64,000 bases of DNA, from positions 186,001 to 250,000 of the forward strand of contig NZ_CP156989.1 of assembly GCF_039880525.1 (NCBI RefSeq), given 5' to 3'. Within the stretch, counting starts at the first letter, position 1. Each line of letters opens with the position of its first letter. Positions 1-8,371 of this stretch are shown in pieces. Origin of the DNA: Agrococcus sp. ProA11. Its GTDB lineage: Bacteria; Actinomycetota; Actinomycetes; Actinomycetales; Microbacteriaceae. A program made the position numbers and the translations under genes. Below the pieces are notes generated by a model. It saw only the letters and a program-made list of their open reading frames with translations, did not search any database and was not told where the DNA came from.

Positions 1-205
1 CGCGGTCGCGGTGCCAGCTGCCGGGATGATCCCAGTCGACCTCCCCCGACTCCAGGCGGGGCAGCGCCGGGTCGTCGCCCTCGCGGTAGAAGTCATCGAG
101 CCGCAGCACGGGCAGCCCGGAGTGCTTCGCGATGCGCGACTTGCCGGATCCCGATGCGCCTCCGATGAGGACGAGCGTCGCGAGGGGCTCGGAGGGCGCA
201 GGCAT
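1..205 (-). CDS. P-loop uridine kinase-like protein (partial, 3' end outside window)
   Basis: The reverse strand reads from an ATG at 205 to the window edge without a stop. The visible 68 residues start MPAPSEPLATLVLIGG and hold a Walker A motif, GASGSGKS, near residues 16-23, followed by a short strand and LRLDDFYREGDD, the lid/DxD-type segment seen in uridine kinase and phosphoribulokinase-like proteins. Such enzymes phosphorylate nucleosides or small metabolites in the cytoplasm. The substrate cannot be told from this N-terminal piece. It is followed on the same strand by nothing visible; the upstream neighbour is the hydrolase at 260-1027, also on the reverse strand. Confidence 0.8.
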   Translation of the reverse strand, partial: MPAPSEPLATLVLIGGASGSGKSRIAKHSGLPVLRLDDFYREGDDPALPRLESGEVDWDHPGSWHRDR

Positions 206-259
206 GGGGACAATTCTGCCGGATGCGCGGCGGCCCCGGGTGCGCCGCCGGCCGCCGCG

Positions 260-1027
260 TCAGTCGTCGGTGAGGAAGCGCGAGAGCACCTCGGTGAACA
301 CCTTCGGCTGCTCGGCGTGCACCCAGTGCCCCGCCTCCTTGATGGTCACGCGTCGCACGCGCGGGAAGCGCGCCTCCATGGCGTCGGCGAACTCGTCGCG
401 CACGTAGCCGGACTCCGCCCCGCCGATCCACAGCACCGGGCCCTCGTAGACGGCGTCGGTCTCCGGGAAGCCGCGCAGCACGTCGAGATCGCGGCGCAGC
501 ACCTCGAGGTTCGGCAGCCAGCGCCAGCCGTCCTCGTCGCGGCGCAGGCTCTGCAGCAGGAACCCGCGGATGCCCCGGTCGGGCACGGCTTCGCTGAGCG
601 CCGCATCGGCGTCGGCGCGCGACTCGACCTGCGCGAGGTCGATGGCGAGCATGCCGTCGATGAAGCCGCGGAACTCGTCGGTCGAGCGATACTGCACCGG
701 CGAGACGTCGACGACCACGAGCCGCTCGACGAGCTCTGGATGCCGCAGCGCCGTGAGCATCGCCGCCTTGCCGCCCATCGAGTGGCCGATGAGCGCGCCC
801 GGCTCGTCGAGCAGGCCCGCCACCGCATCCGCCATCTCGACGTAGTCGAGCCGCTCCGTCCAGTCGGACTGGCCGTGGTTTGGCATGTCGACGAGCGTGA
901 CGCGGTGCCGGGGGCTGAGCGCCTTGCCGATCTGGGTCCAGTTCTTGCCCTGCCCGAAGAGGCCGTGGCAGAAGGTGACCCGGGAGCCGTGCTCACCGAG
1001 CTGCGTGGTGTGGAGCGCGCCGGTCAT
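260..1027 (-). CDS. Alpha/beta-fold hydrolase (esterase, YbfF-like)
   Basis: This 255-residue protein has the alpha/beta hydrolase layout: FCHGLFGQGKNW (HG oxyanion segment) near residue 20, the nucleophile elbow GHSMGGK near 80-86, and AGHWVHAEQP near 235 that supplies the catalytic histidine. The elbow and the NHGQSDW segment resemble the YbfF-type short-chain acyl esterases. It would hydrolyse small esters in the cytosol; the natural substrate is unknown. There is no signal peptide. The start ATG at 1027 gives the full N-terminal strand. It lies 34 bases downstream of the Pr6Pr gene on the same strand, so co-transcription is possible. Confidence 0.88.
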   Translation of the reverse strand: MTGALHTTQLGEHGSRVTFCHGLFGQGKNWTQIGKALSPRHRVTLVDMPNHGQSDWTERLDYVEMADAVAGLLDEPGALIGHSMGGKAAMLTALRHPELVERLVVVDVSPVQYRSTDEFRGFIDGMLAIDLAQVESRADADAALSEAVPDRGIRGFLLQSLRRDEDGWRWLPNLEVLRRDLDVLRGFPETDAVYEGPVLWIGGAESGYVRDEFADAMEARFPRVRRVTIKEAGHWVHAEQPKVFTEVLSRFLTDD

Positions 1028-1061
1028 GCCCCCACGCTACCGAGGGGGTCGGTGGGGCGTG

Positions 1062-1817
1062 TCAGGCGACGACGGCCTCGGCGCCGGATGTGCGCCGGCG
1101 CCAGCGCGCGTAGGCGATGAGGCCGGCGGCCACGAGCACCACCGTCACGGCGATGATGACGCTCATGATGGCCACGCCGCCGTAGCCGTTCGCGTGCGAG
1201 GCCGGGTCGAGGAACGGGTACGGGTACCACCAGTCGCGACCGGTCGCCTGATCCATCGTGAAGGGTCCGCGCAGCAGCGTGTAGGCGAGCCACACGATCG
1301 GGAAGACGATCACGATGCCGAGATCGCGGAACCGCACATCGCGCTTGCCGGAGCTGAGCAGCCAGTCGGCCAGCATCCACAGCGGCGCGACGAGGTGCAG
1401 GATCTCGTTCGACCATCCCAGCGTCGCGCCCTGCGGCAGCTCGATGCCGCGCAGGAGGATGTTGTAGACGATGCCGGTGATGACCATGTAGGAGGTCACG
1501 CTCAGCAGCAGCACGTCGAAGCGGCGGCCGATCCTCGGGCGCCCGAGCTGCGCCGCCACGAGCACGCCGAGCACCACCATGGCCAGCACGTTCGACTCGA
1601 TAGTGAAGAACGAGAAGAAGTTGAGCACGTTGAGCGGGATCGACTCGTCGCCGCGCGCAGTCCAGAACGTGACGCTCGTGATGAGCTGGCCGATCACCGC
1701 AGCCAGGATCAGCAACGCGATGAGGGCGCGGCCGACGAGCAGTACGCGGCGCACGATCGACGGCTGTGGCGCAGCGGGGGCGTGAGTGGTGGGCGCGGGC
1801 TGCGGGGCGGTCGACAT
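1062..1817 (-). CDS. Pr6Pr family membrane protein (copy 1)
   Basis: The 251-residue product has about six hydrophobic helices, starting with VLLVGRALIALLILAAVIGQ after a Pro/Ala-rich cytosolic head. Features of the Pr6Pr family (six-helix proteins with conserved prolines) are visible, such as NFFSFFTIESN in helix 2, HLVAPLWMLADW in helix 4 and WWYPYPFLDP before the last helix. The function of this actinobacterial family is not established. The start at 1817 is preceded by an AGGAG ribosome site; a longer reading frame upstream runs through the neighbouring gene and is not real. It is 39 percent or more alike by eye to the next gene, from which it arose by tandem duplication. Confidence 0.85.
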   Translation of the reverse strand: MSTAPQPAPTTHAPAAPQPSIVRRVLLVGRALIALLILAAVIGQLITSVTFWTARGDESIPLNVLNFFSFFTIESNVLAMVVLGVLVAAQLGRPRIGRRFDVLLLSVTSYMVITGIVYNILLRGIELPQGATLGWSNEILHLVAPLWMLADWLLSSGKRDVRFRDLGIVIVFPIVWLAYTLLRGPFTMDQATGRDWWYPYPFLDPASHANGYGGVAIMSVIIAVTVVLVAAGLIAYARWRRRTSGAEAVVA

Positions 1818-1873
1818 GGTCGCTCCTGGGGATTCGGCTCGTGCTCGGGGCGAGCGCCCCGTCGCGGCCCAGC

Positions 1874-2581
1874 CTAGTTGCGCGAAAGCTGCCGCCAGCG
1901 CACATATGCGACCTGCGCGGCGGCTGCCAGCACCAGCAGCGCGGTCACCGCGAGGCACGTCGTGGCCACGCCGAAGTAGCCGTCGTCGTAGGTCGACGGG
2001 TCCAGATGCGGGTACCAGTACGGGTTCTCCACCGCCTCCTCGGGCGTCTTCGGCGCCCGCAGCAGCGTGAAGGCCAGCCATGCCGCGGGGAAGAGCGTGA
2101 CCGTGCCGACGTCGCGCCACTGCAACTCGCTCTCGCGCGTGCTCGCGATGCGGTCGATCACCATCCACAGCGGCGCGATCAGGTGCAGCACCTCGTTGGC
2201 CCAGTCGAGCGTGGCGGCCGGCGGCAGCTCGATGCCGCGCATCAGCGCGTTGTAGACGATGGCAGTGACCACCATGTAGCTCGTCGCGCCCAGCAGCAGC
2301 ACGTCGAAGCGCCGCCCGAGTCGGGGTCCGCCGAGCTGCGCGGCGACGAGGATGCCGAGCAGCACGAGCGAGAGGATGTTCGACTCGACCGTGAAGAACG
2401 ACAGGTAGTTGGCGACGTTCTGCGCGAGATCGTGCGCGCCCTGCGCATGCCAGAAGACCAGGCTCGTCACCATCTGACCGACCACCGCGGCGAGGATCAG
2501 GGCCGCGATCGAGGCGCGTCCGACGAGCAGCCAGCGACGCCGACGGTCGGTGGCAATGTGCAGGTCTTCGGTGACAGTCAC
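1874..2581 (-). CDS. Pr6Pr family membrane protein (copy 2)
   Basis: This 235-residue membrane protein is the tandem paralogue of the gene at 1062-1817. The shared blocks are LVGRASIAALILAAVVGQ, NYLSFFTVESNILS, RRFDVLLLGATSYMVVTAIVYN, HLIAPLWMVID and YWYPHLDPS. It lacks most of the Pro/Ala-rich N-terminal extension of its sister. The two lie 56 bases apart on the same strand and probably form one transcript with this copy first. No enzymatic residues stand out, and the biochemical role of the family is unknown. Confidence 0.85.
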   Translation of the reverse strand: MTVTEDLHIATDRRRRWLLVGRASIAALILAAVVGQMVTSLVFWHAQGAHDLAQNVANYLSFFTVESNILSLVLLGILVAAQLGGPRLGRRFDVLLLGATSYMVVTAIVYNALMRGIELPPAATLDWANEVLHLIAPLWMVIDRIASTRESELQWRDVGTVTLFPAAWLAFTLLRAPKTPEEAVENPYWYPHLDPSTYDDGYFGVATTCLAVTALLVLAAAAQVAYVRWRQLSRN

Positions 2582-2991
2582 TCCTCCAGCCTAGGCAGAC
2601 TCGTGAGGGTTGCTCGAGCCTTGAGGAAGTCCTGCGGTCGTTCACTGGCGACTCGTGTAGGTTCTCACGCTCCGCGTCGCACGAGATCCGCGCATTTCCG
2701 GGGAAGCCGGAAGGCGGTTGGGCGCCGGCAATTCTCACGTTCGTGTCGCAATCCTCAGATCCAGCGTGCCGCGACGCGAGTTCCGCGAGATTCCGCAGGA
2801 TCCGGCGCGTTCGCATCCAGCAGTCGCATTGGCCGACTCGGCCGGGCGCCGCCAGGCGTTCGACGCGAGCCACGAGCAGAAGGGCGCGCACGCAGAAGGT
2901 CGTGAGTCGCGAGCCCAGCGCCGGAGTACGATCGCGTGGCTCTGGTGCTGGCGGCCAAACCTAGATCGTCTATCGGTGTTAACATCGCTGC
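2582..2991. other. Divergent intergenic region between Pr6Pr genes and arsR
   Basis: About 410 bases separate the reverse-strand Pr6Pr pair from the forward arsR gene. I see no reading frame with coding character in it. The right end holds the probable operator described separately. The base composition drops in GC towards arsR, in line with the left edge of an acquired metal-resistance segment lying here. No terminal inverted repeats were recognised. Confidence 0.5.
2974..2987. promoter_or_regulatory. Probable ArsR-family operator at a leaderless start
   Basis: CGGTGTTAACATCG is a near-perfect 14-base palindrome (one mismatched pair) that ends four bases before the arsR ATG. There is no Shine-Dalgarno-like run between it and the start, so the transcript may be leaderless with the palindrome over the promoter -10. 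ArsR-family repressors bind such dyads and release them on metal binding. The assignment rests on position and symmetry only. Confidence 0.4.
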
Positions 2992-3402
2992 ATGACGATC
3001 AGTAAGCGGCAAAGCGCCGTCTTGGATATTGAAGCCACAGACGCGTTCGCCCATCTATTTCAGGCGATGGCTGATCGGTCTCGGCTGAGCCTGCTTCAGC
3101 ATCTCTCCTTGGGCGAACACCGCGTGCGCGACCTAGTGGATCACCTGGACCTCGCACAATCCACGGTCAGCAAGCACATCGCGTTTCTTGTCGAGTGTGG
3201 CTTGGTCGATGCGCGGCTCGATGGGCGGTCAACCTGGTATGCGTTGACGGAGCCGGTGGCGCTCGGTGCACTGATCGTCGCTGCAGAGCGGCTGCTTGAG
3301 GCTACCGGCTCGCGGTATGCGCTCTGCGCCCATCTCACCGACGCCGCGCGCAGTGTCGAGCGCACTTCACGGGAGGAGCATGTGCATGGGAACGACGCAT
3401 AG
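2992..3402 (+). CDS. ArsR/SmtB family metal-sensing repressor
   Basis: This 136-residue protein has the winged helix-turn-helix of the ArsR family: HLFQAMADRSRLSLLQHL (residues about 21-38), recognition helix LAQSTVSKHIAFLVECGLV (54-72) and wing ARLDGRSTWYAL. Cys69 sits in the recognition helix where CmtR-type Cd/Pb sensors have their second cysteine (Cys61 of M. tuberculosis CmtR); the first CmtR cysteine is Phe65 here. Cys112 and the C-terminal EEHVHGNDA could add ligands. It overlaps the CDF exporter start by 17 bases, so it most likely represses its own metal-efflux operon. Which metal it senses is inferred only. Confidence 0.9.
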   Translation: MTISKRQSAVLDIEATDAFAHLFQAMADRSRLSLLQHLSLGEHRVRDLVDHLDLAQSTVSKHIAFLVECGLVDARLDGRSTWYALTEPVALGALIVAAERLLEATGSRYALCAHLTDAARSVERTSREEHVHGNDA

Positions 3403-4324
3403 CCACGGGTCGACTGGCGGCACTGGGGAGACGGGCGACTTCCGAGTCCGGCTCGGCATCGCTTTCGGGCTCACGGTCACGATCGTTGTTGCCCAGCTGA
3501 TCGGTTCCATCGTGACGGGGAGTCTCGCCCTTCTCACCGACACGGCGCACGCCATTACTGATGCCTCAGGGCTGTTGGTCGCGCTGATCGCGGCGACACT
3601 CATGCGGAAGCCGTCAACATCCAAGCGAACATGGGGGTTCCGCCGCATCGAGGTGATCGCCGCATTGGGCCAAGCCACGCTGCTGCTCGCCGTCGGCGTG
3701 TATGCGGCCGTCGAAGGGATTCGTCGGCTCTTCGAGCCTCCCGAGATCCCAGCATCCGAACTACTCGTGTTCGGCGTGGTCGGACTCGTCGTGAACATCA
3801 TCGCGATCGTGGTGCTCTCGACGAGTCGTGGCGCGAACTTCAACATGCGTGCCGCGTTCCTCGAGGTGCTGAACGACGCGCTCGGTTCTCTCGGCGTCAT
3901 CGCTGCGGCGATCATCATCTGGACGACCGGCTTCCAGCAGGCCGACGCGATCGCAGGCCTCTTCATCGCAGCGCTGATCGCGCCGCGAGCGTTCATCCTG
4001 ATGAAGGAGACCGCCGGTGTACTCATGGAGTTCACACCGAAGGAACTCGACCTCGACGACGTTCGTCGCCACATCCTCGAGCTCGAGCACGTCCAGGATG
4101 TTCATGATCTGCACGCCTCCACCGTCGCGACAGGGCTGCCGACGATCAGCGCGCACGTGGTGGTCGGCGACGGGTGCTTCACCGATGGGCACGCCGCAGA
4201 AGTACTCGAAGACATTCAGCGCTGCGTCGCGGGGCACTTCCGCATCGCCGTGCCCCATTCGACCTTCCAGATCGAGACAGCGCAGATCAGCGAACAGGAG
4301 GCCAGTGCTGTCAGGCACCCATAG
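3386..4324 (+). CDS. Cation diffusion facilitator (CDF) metal exporter
   Basis: The 312-residue product carries six membrane helices and a cytosolic C-terminal ferredoxin-like domain (from about residue 205), as in CzcD/ZitB-type proton-coupled exporters of Zn, Cd or Co. The N-terminus is His-bearing (MGTTHSHGST). In helix 2 the metal site motif H55-x3-D59 is present. In helix 5 the usual HxxxD is ExxxD (E160, D164). The start at 3386 is chosen because GGAGGAG lies seven bases before it; an earlier in-frame ATG at 3380 is too close to that site. It is translationally linked to arsR and forms a two-gene metal-efflux operon. Confidence 0.9.
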   Translation: MGTTHSHGSTGGTGETGDFRVRLGIAFGLTVTIVVAQLIGSIVTGSLALLTDTAHAITDASGLLVALIAATLMRKPSTSKRTWGFRRIEVIAALGQATLLLAVGVYAAVEGIRRLFEPPEIPASELLVFGVVGLVVNIIAIVVLSTSRGANFNMRAAFLEVLNDALGSLGVIAAAIIIWTTGFQQADAIAGLFIAALIAPRAFILMKETAGVLMEFTPKELDLDDVRRHILELEHVQDVHDLHASTVATGLPTISAHVVVGDGCFTDGHAAEVLEDIQRCVAGHFRIAVPHSTFQIETAQISEQEASAVRHP

Positions 4325-4435
4325 GTGGTCGAGGCGGCCTACGGCTTCACCAGGATACGGGTCCATCGGTCAGTGGAAGTGGGGTTGGAGGCGTCAGAGG
4401 ATCGGTCGACGGCGCCGTCGACCTAGGGTGGTCGT

Positions 4436-5074
4436 ATGCTGCTCATCTCCGCCCTTGCAGCGGCCGTCATCCTCCTGCCGTCCCATGCATCCGTTGTCGG
4501 CTCGACCCCGGGCAGCGGAGACGTGGTGGTGGAGCAGCCGGGCACGTTCAGTGTCGTGATGAACGAGGAAATCCTCGCGATCGAGGGGGCGAGCGGCGCA
4601 AACGTGATGCAGCTGACGGACGCCGCCGGGCTGTTCTACGGCGATGGCTGCACCACCGTCGATGGGGACACTATCGCGCTCGACGCCGAGCTCGGGACCG
4701 CCAGCGACTACACCCTGACCTATCAGCTCGTGTCCGCGGATGGCCATGCGGTCGACAGCACGGTCGAGTTCGCCTTCGAGCCGGCATCGGGTGTTGAGGC
4801 TGCGCTGGGTAGCAACACGGCACCGGTGTGCGGCGAAAGCGTTGCGGCTTCGGCGGCGCCCGCTCCCGCTGAGGCCACGGACAGCGCACCGTCCAGCGAG
4901 CCGCAGCCGTCAGCGTCGGCCGATGCGGGTGCCGCGGGTGAGCCGACGGAGGGCTCAAGCTTGCCGCTGCTCATCGGCGGGGGAGTAGCCGCGCTGCTGG
5001 CTTTGGCGGCCGGGATCGTATTCGCGCTCAGTCGACGCTCGAACCGTCGGGCTGGTGAGGCCGAGCTGAGCTGA
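4436..5074 (+). CDS. copC: CopC-domain copper-binding protein, membrane-anchored
   Basis: The 212-residue protein starts with a short hydrophobic export signal ending near PSHAS, so the mature chain would begin with the CopC-type histidine (HASVVGSTPGSG). The CopC beta-sandwich follows, with VSADGHAVDSTVEFAF carrying the second Asp/His pair of the Cu(II) site. A Pro/Ser/Ala-rich linker (about 135-175), one membrane helix (IGGGVAALLALAAGIVFAL) and a basic tail RRSNRR anchor it outside the membrane. The signal lacks the usual basic residues at its very start; a stop codon lies just upstream in frame, so no longer start exists. It fits copper uptake or buffering beside the CtaG-like gene. Confidence 0.85.
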   Translation: MLLISALAAAVILLPSHASVVGSTPGSGDVVVEQPGTFSVVMNEEILAIEGASGANVMQLTDAAGLFYGDGCTTVDGDTIALDAELGTASDYTLTYQLVSADGHAVDSTVEFAFEPASGVEAALGSNTAPVCGESVAASAAPAPAEATDSAPSSEPQPSASADAGAAGEPTEGSSLPLLIGGGVAALLALAAGIVFALSRRSNRRAGEAELS

Positions 5075-5080
5075 TTCGCG

Positions 5081-6259
5081 CTAGCCGGTCTCGAGGCGTG
5101 TCTCGCGGGTCTGCAGCCAGAGGAGGGGGTCGAAGGAGACGTAGTCGCTGTTCTTCATCTCGAGGTGCAGGTGCGGTCCCGTGACCCGGCCGGTGCTGCC
5201 CACCTGGCCGACAACGGTCGAGACGTCGACGACTTGACCGACCTCGACTCGGATTGATCCCGCTTGCATGTGCGGGTACCAGGACTGGACGAATCGGCCA
5301 TCGATGTTGTGGTCGACGAAGACCGCGTAGCCGCCGCCACCGGGGTTGTTGCCCTGCCAGACTGCCGAAACGACACCGTTCGCGATCGGCCGGACCTCCT
5401 GCCCCGGGGGCAACGGGAGGTCGGTGCCGCCGTGGAAGCCGCCGGGCCGGTACCCGAAGCCGCTCGAGACCGGCAGCTGCGCGATCTCCGGGAACGGCGT
5501 CTGCACGTAGTCGGTCTCGAGCATCGCCCACGTGCTGGGGAAGGCCGGGTCGCCGCCGTAGTAAGAGCCGCCTCGCTCGGAATCGGCGACCGCCTGGAAT
5601 GCAGCGAGCTCGCCCGGCGACATCATCGCGGTCTCGAGCGGGTCGTTGACGCCGATCTCGTCGCGGGTGAAGAGGGTCGTCGCATCCCCGGTGACGGGAC
5701 CCAGTGACTGCACTGCCGGTTCGAGCTGTGCGACCTCGGGGGCGATTTCGCTCGGCGACTGCACCGCCTGGGCAGGTAGGGAAGTCACCACGACGAGCGA
5801 GCCGATGAACAGCAGGGCCGCGCCAGCGGTGACCTTCTGCACAACCCTGCGAGCCCGCCGCACGGTGGTGGACGGTCGCGAAGACGGTGAGTGGAGCGCG
5901 GGTCGGGGCACCATCCGGCGCGCGACCCGGGCGGACGGCACATGTTCGCCACCGGTGCCGAGCGAAGGTGCGTCGACGACGATGCGCGGAACCGTGTGGG
6001 TCGGCTCGGCAATCTGGACCGGGAGAGCGTGCGCCGCGCGGGTGGCGGCTTCGCGCATTGCGCGCCGGCTCGTGTAGATCGGCGGGGAGCCCTCAGCGAC
6101 AGTGGCCCTCGCGCCAGCACGAGCCTCCGCCGCGGTCCGCGCGATCTTCGCAGAGGCGCGCTCATGCTCTCGCGCGGCCTTCCGAGTCAGGAAGTGTGTA
6201 TCCGACGGGAATGTACTTTCGAGCGGCGCGCCCGGTGACTGGTCGGGTTCTGGCGTCAC
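5081..6259 (-). CDS. M23 family metallopeptidase, membrane-anchored
   Basis: This 392-residue protein starts at a GTG. Residues 1-140 are a basic, probably cytosolic head; residues 142-164 form one membrane helix; residues 265-380 are a lysostaphin-type M23 domain. The zinc ligands H276-x3-D280 (GGFHGGTDL) and H365 of HLH (GPHLHLE, 363-365) are present, as is the YPHM histidine at 330. M23 enzymes cut peptide bridges of peptidoglycan or activate other hydrolases. It ends seven bases from the copC stop, on the opposite strand. M23 genes are common companions of copper genes in actinobacterial accessory DNA, but why is not known. Confidence 0.88.
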   Translation of the reverse strand: MTPEPDQSPGAPLESTFPSDTHFLTRKAAREHERASAKIARTAAEARAGARATVAEGSPPIYTSRRAMREAATRAAHALPVQIAEPTHTVPRIVVDAPSLGTGGEHVPSARVARRMVPRPALHSPSSRPSTTVRRARRVVQKVTAGAALLFIGSLVVVTSLPAQAVQSPSEIAPEVAQLEPAVQSLGPVTGDATTLFTRDEIGVNDPLETAMMSPGELAAFQAVADSERGGSYYGGDPAFPSTWAMLETDYVQTPFPEIAQLPVSSGFGYRPGGFHGGTDLPLPPGQEVRPIANGVVSAVWQGNNPGGGGYAVFVDHNIDGRFVQSWYPHMQAGSIRVEVGQVVDVSTVVGQVGSTGRVTGPHLHLEMKNSDYVSFDPLLWLQTRETRLETG

Positions 6260-6601
6260 GCGAAACTTGGTCCTCGGGGTGGAACGATCAGGTATCTAAT
6301 TCGAGACACAGCATGAAATGGGTGCTCACCCTCATGCCGTCACCGTGCGAGCAGCCTGTGTCAATCGCGCGATCCTTACCAAGGTAACGGAATGGTAACG
6401 GATGAGCAAGCTAGTCGCGGCGTGATGCATGCAACGGCGGGAGTGCCGATTCGGGACACGCCTGTCTGCGATCCATGAGGCTCGACTCTCAGGTGGAAGA
6501 TGAAAGTTGGTACCTTGTTCAGGCTTAGGTTGTGACGTCTGTTCTGAACCGGGTGCCGACAGCGGACAATGCAGCGGTCTGACGCTGCGAGACGGGGAGA
6601 G
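6260..6601. other. Divergent promoter region between two M23 peptidase genes
   Basis: The 342 bases lie between the outward-facing M23 genes. I see no coding frame. The stretch near 6370-6400 (aaggtaacggaatggtaacggatg) holds a direct repeat of GGTAACGGA-like words and is richer in A/T than its surroundings, so it may hold the promoters. A similar GGTAACGGAATGGTAACGG arrangement precedes many actinobacterial cell-wall hydrolase genes, where cyclic-nucleotide-type control is known (rpf-like leaders); I cannot confirm this here. Confidence 0.35.
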
Positions 6602-7984
6602 ATGGCCCAGCCTGACTGGTCGGCACGCGCCGAACGAGCGCGCTCGCGCTGGCGCCGCCTCCGATTCGGCGCCGCTGCGACTGTCGCCGCCGGCGCCATA
6701 GTCTCGACGCTGATCGTGCCGGGCGTGCCGCAGGCCGATGCTGTCGACGAGTACGGCTTCCCCACCTGGGCGGAGGTCGAGGCCGCACGCGGCAACGTCA
6801 GCGCCAAGAACCAGCAAATCAGCGAGATCCGCGCCCTCATCTCGCAATTGGAGACCGACGCGGTCAACGCGCAGGCCCTCTCCGACCAGCGCGCTGCCGA
6901 GGCGATCGAGGCGCAGCGCGTCTACGACGAGGCCGTCGCGGTCGCCGAGCGGCTGCAGGAGCAGGCCGACGGGGCCACGGCGAGCGCCGAGGATTCGCAG
7001 CTCGCCGCCGGCCAGCTCGCCGCGCAGCTCGCGCGCTCGGGCGGCACCGGCGACATGAGCGCCGAGCTCTTCGCGAACCCCGGTTCCGCCGACTCCTGGC
7101 TCCACCGCCTCGACATGATGGATCGTGCCGCCGGCACCGCAGACACGCTCTACGAGCAGGCACAGCAAGATGCCAATACCGCGCAGGCGCTGCAGGACCA
7201 GGCCGCCGTCGCCCGTGACGAGCTCCAGGCACTCAAGGTCACCGCTGACGAGGCCTACGCGGCGGCACAGGCCGCGGCGATCGCGGCGCAAGAGGCTGTC
7301 GTGGCCCAGCAGGAACGCCGCGTCGAGCTCGCGGCGCAGCTCGAAGTGCTGGTCGAGAACCGTGCGGCGACCGAGGACGACTACCAGGCAGGTCAGCGCC
7401 ACCGCGCGTGGCTGGCCGAGCAGGAGCGGCTGCGGCGCGAACGCGAGGCGCGTGAGCGCGAGGAGGCGCGCCAACGCGCGCTCGAGGAGCAGCGACGGCT
7501 CGCCGAGCAGGCCGCCCAGAACGGTGGAGGCACCGGTGGTGGCGGCTCCGTGCCGGTGACGGATCCGAGCAGCAGCGGCTGGGTCACGCCGCACTACGGC
7601 CGCTTCACGTCTGCGTACGGCTGGCGCAACGACCCCCTCGGGCAGCTGGGCCGCAAGCTGCACGCCGGCATGGATATCGCCGCCGGCTGCGGCACCCCGA
7701 TCTACGCCGTCGCCGACGGCACCGTCACGCTGCGCTCGCGCGACACCTACGGTGCGAACATGCTCTACATCGATCACGGCGGCGGCGTGCAGAGCGAGTA
7801 CTTCCACATGATCCGCCCCGCGAACGTCTACCCCGGGCAGCGCGTCAGCGCCGGTCAGATCGTGGCTTACGAGGGCTCGACGGGGTACTCGACCGGCTGC
7901 CACCTGCACTTCCAACTCCGCGTCGCCGGCACACTGACCAACCCTGAATCGTTCCTGAACGCGCGCGGTGTCCGGCTCCGCTAA
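6602..7984 (+). CDS. M23 family metallopeptidase with coiled-coil (EnvC-like)
   Basis: The 460-residue protein has a basic n-region (RARSRWRRLR), a membrane signal (residues about 21-45) ending near PQADA, a long alanine/glutamate-rich coiled coil (50-310), a Gly/Ser linker and a C-terminal M23 domain with LHAGMDIA (His, Asp ligands) and CHLHFQ (second His pair). The layout is that of EnvC/CwlO-like exported murein hydrolases or hydrolase activators. The ATG at 6602 is preceded by GGGGAG; an in-frame ATG at 6569 is possible. It is divergent from the other M23 gene of this segment. Substrate and partner are not shown by the sequence. Confidence 0.88.
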   Translation: MAQPDWSARAERARSRWRRLRFGAAATVAAGAIVSTLIVPGVPQADAVDEYGFPTWAEVEAARGNVSAKNQQISEIRALISQLETDAVNAQALSDQRAAEAIEAQRVYDEAVAVAERLQEQADGATASAEDSQLAAGQLAAQLARSGGTGDMSAELFANPGSADSWLHRLDMMDRAAGTADTLYEQAQQDANTAQALQDQAAVARDELQALKVTADEAYAAAQAAAIAAQEAVVAQQERRVELAAQLEVLVENRAATEDDYQAGQRHRAWLAEQERLRREREAREREEARQRALEEQRRLAEQAAQNGGGTGGGGSVPVTDPSSSGWVTPHYGRFTSAYGWRNDPLGQLGRKLHAGMDIAAGCGTPIYAVADGTVTLRSRDTYGANMLYIDHGGGVQSEYFHMIRPANVYPGQRVSAGQIVAYEGSTGYSTGCHLHFQLRVAGTLTNPESFLNARGVRLR

Positions 7985-8029
7985 CGGTGGCCGTATGGAT
8001 GCGTCCGCTCACAGTCGCGTCGGCAGAGC

Positions 8030-8338
8030 CACAGGCGAATCTCCGTACGGGACTGTGGTGGGTGCTGCAGTCGCTGGTGCTCGGCCACCTCACCGTCGTC
8101 CGGTTCGCGGCAGGGCTGGGCGTCGCCGGCTCGACGGACCGGCAGGTTTCGACGGGTTCGCGATGCTCGGCGTGGACGAGCACGGTTGGCGTCATGCGCA
8201 TCGCGGTGATCGCTACGTGACCGTCGACGTCGATGCGTAACGACACGGGCCGACGCGGTTGATGGACACGGTCGAGGCCGCTCCAAGAAAGCGGTCAAGC
8301 ACTGGCTCGCCGCCCGGCCGCAGTCTTGGCGGCAGTAG
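8030..8338 (+). pseudogene. ISL3-family transposase remnant (frameshifted)
   Basis: Pieces of one transposase can be read across all three forward frames. GLWWVLQSLVLGHLTVVRFAAGLGV lies at about 8050-8135, LGVDEHGWRHAHRGDRYVTV at about 8163-8228, GPTRLMDTVE at about 8245-8275, and GRSKKAVKHWLAARPQSWR at about 8276-8335. These match, in order, the DNA-binding tail and the first part of the DDE domain (GVDExxWRHxxxGDxYVT) of ISL3 transposases. Frameshifts and a deletion between the blocks make it non-functional, and the rest of the gene is gone. No terminal repeats were found. Confidence 0.75.
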
Positions 8339-8371
8339 GTCGGCGATCGCTCCCGGGTCGACGGGGGCTGT

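Noticed and set aside
1062-2891. A 609-codon reverse frame covering both Pr6Pr genes as one protein
   Set aside because: Its first part lies out of frame over the second Pr6Pr gene. Only the last 251 codons match the family, and a ribosome site supports the start at 1817.
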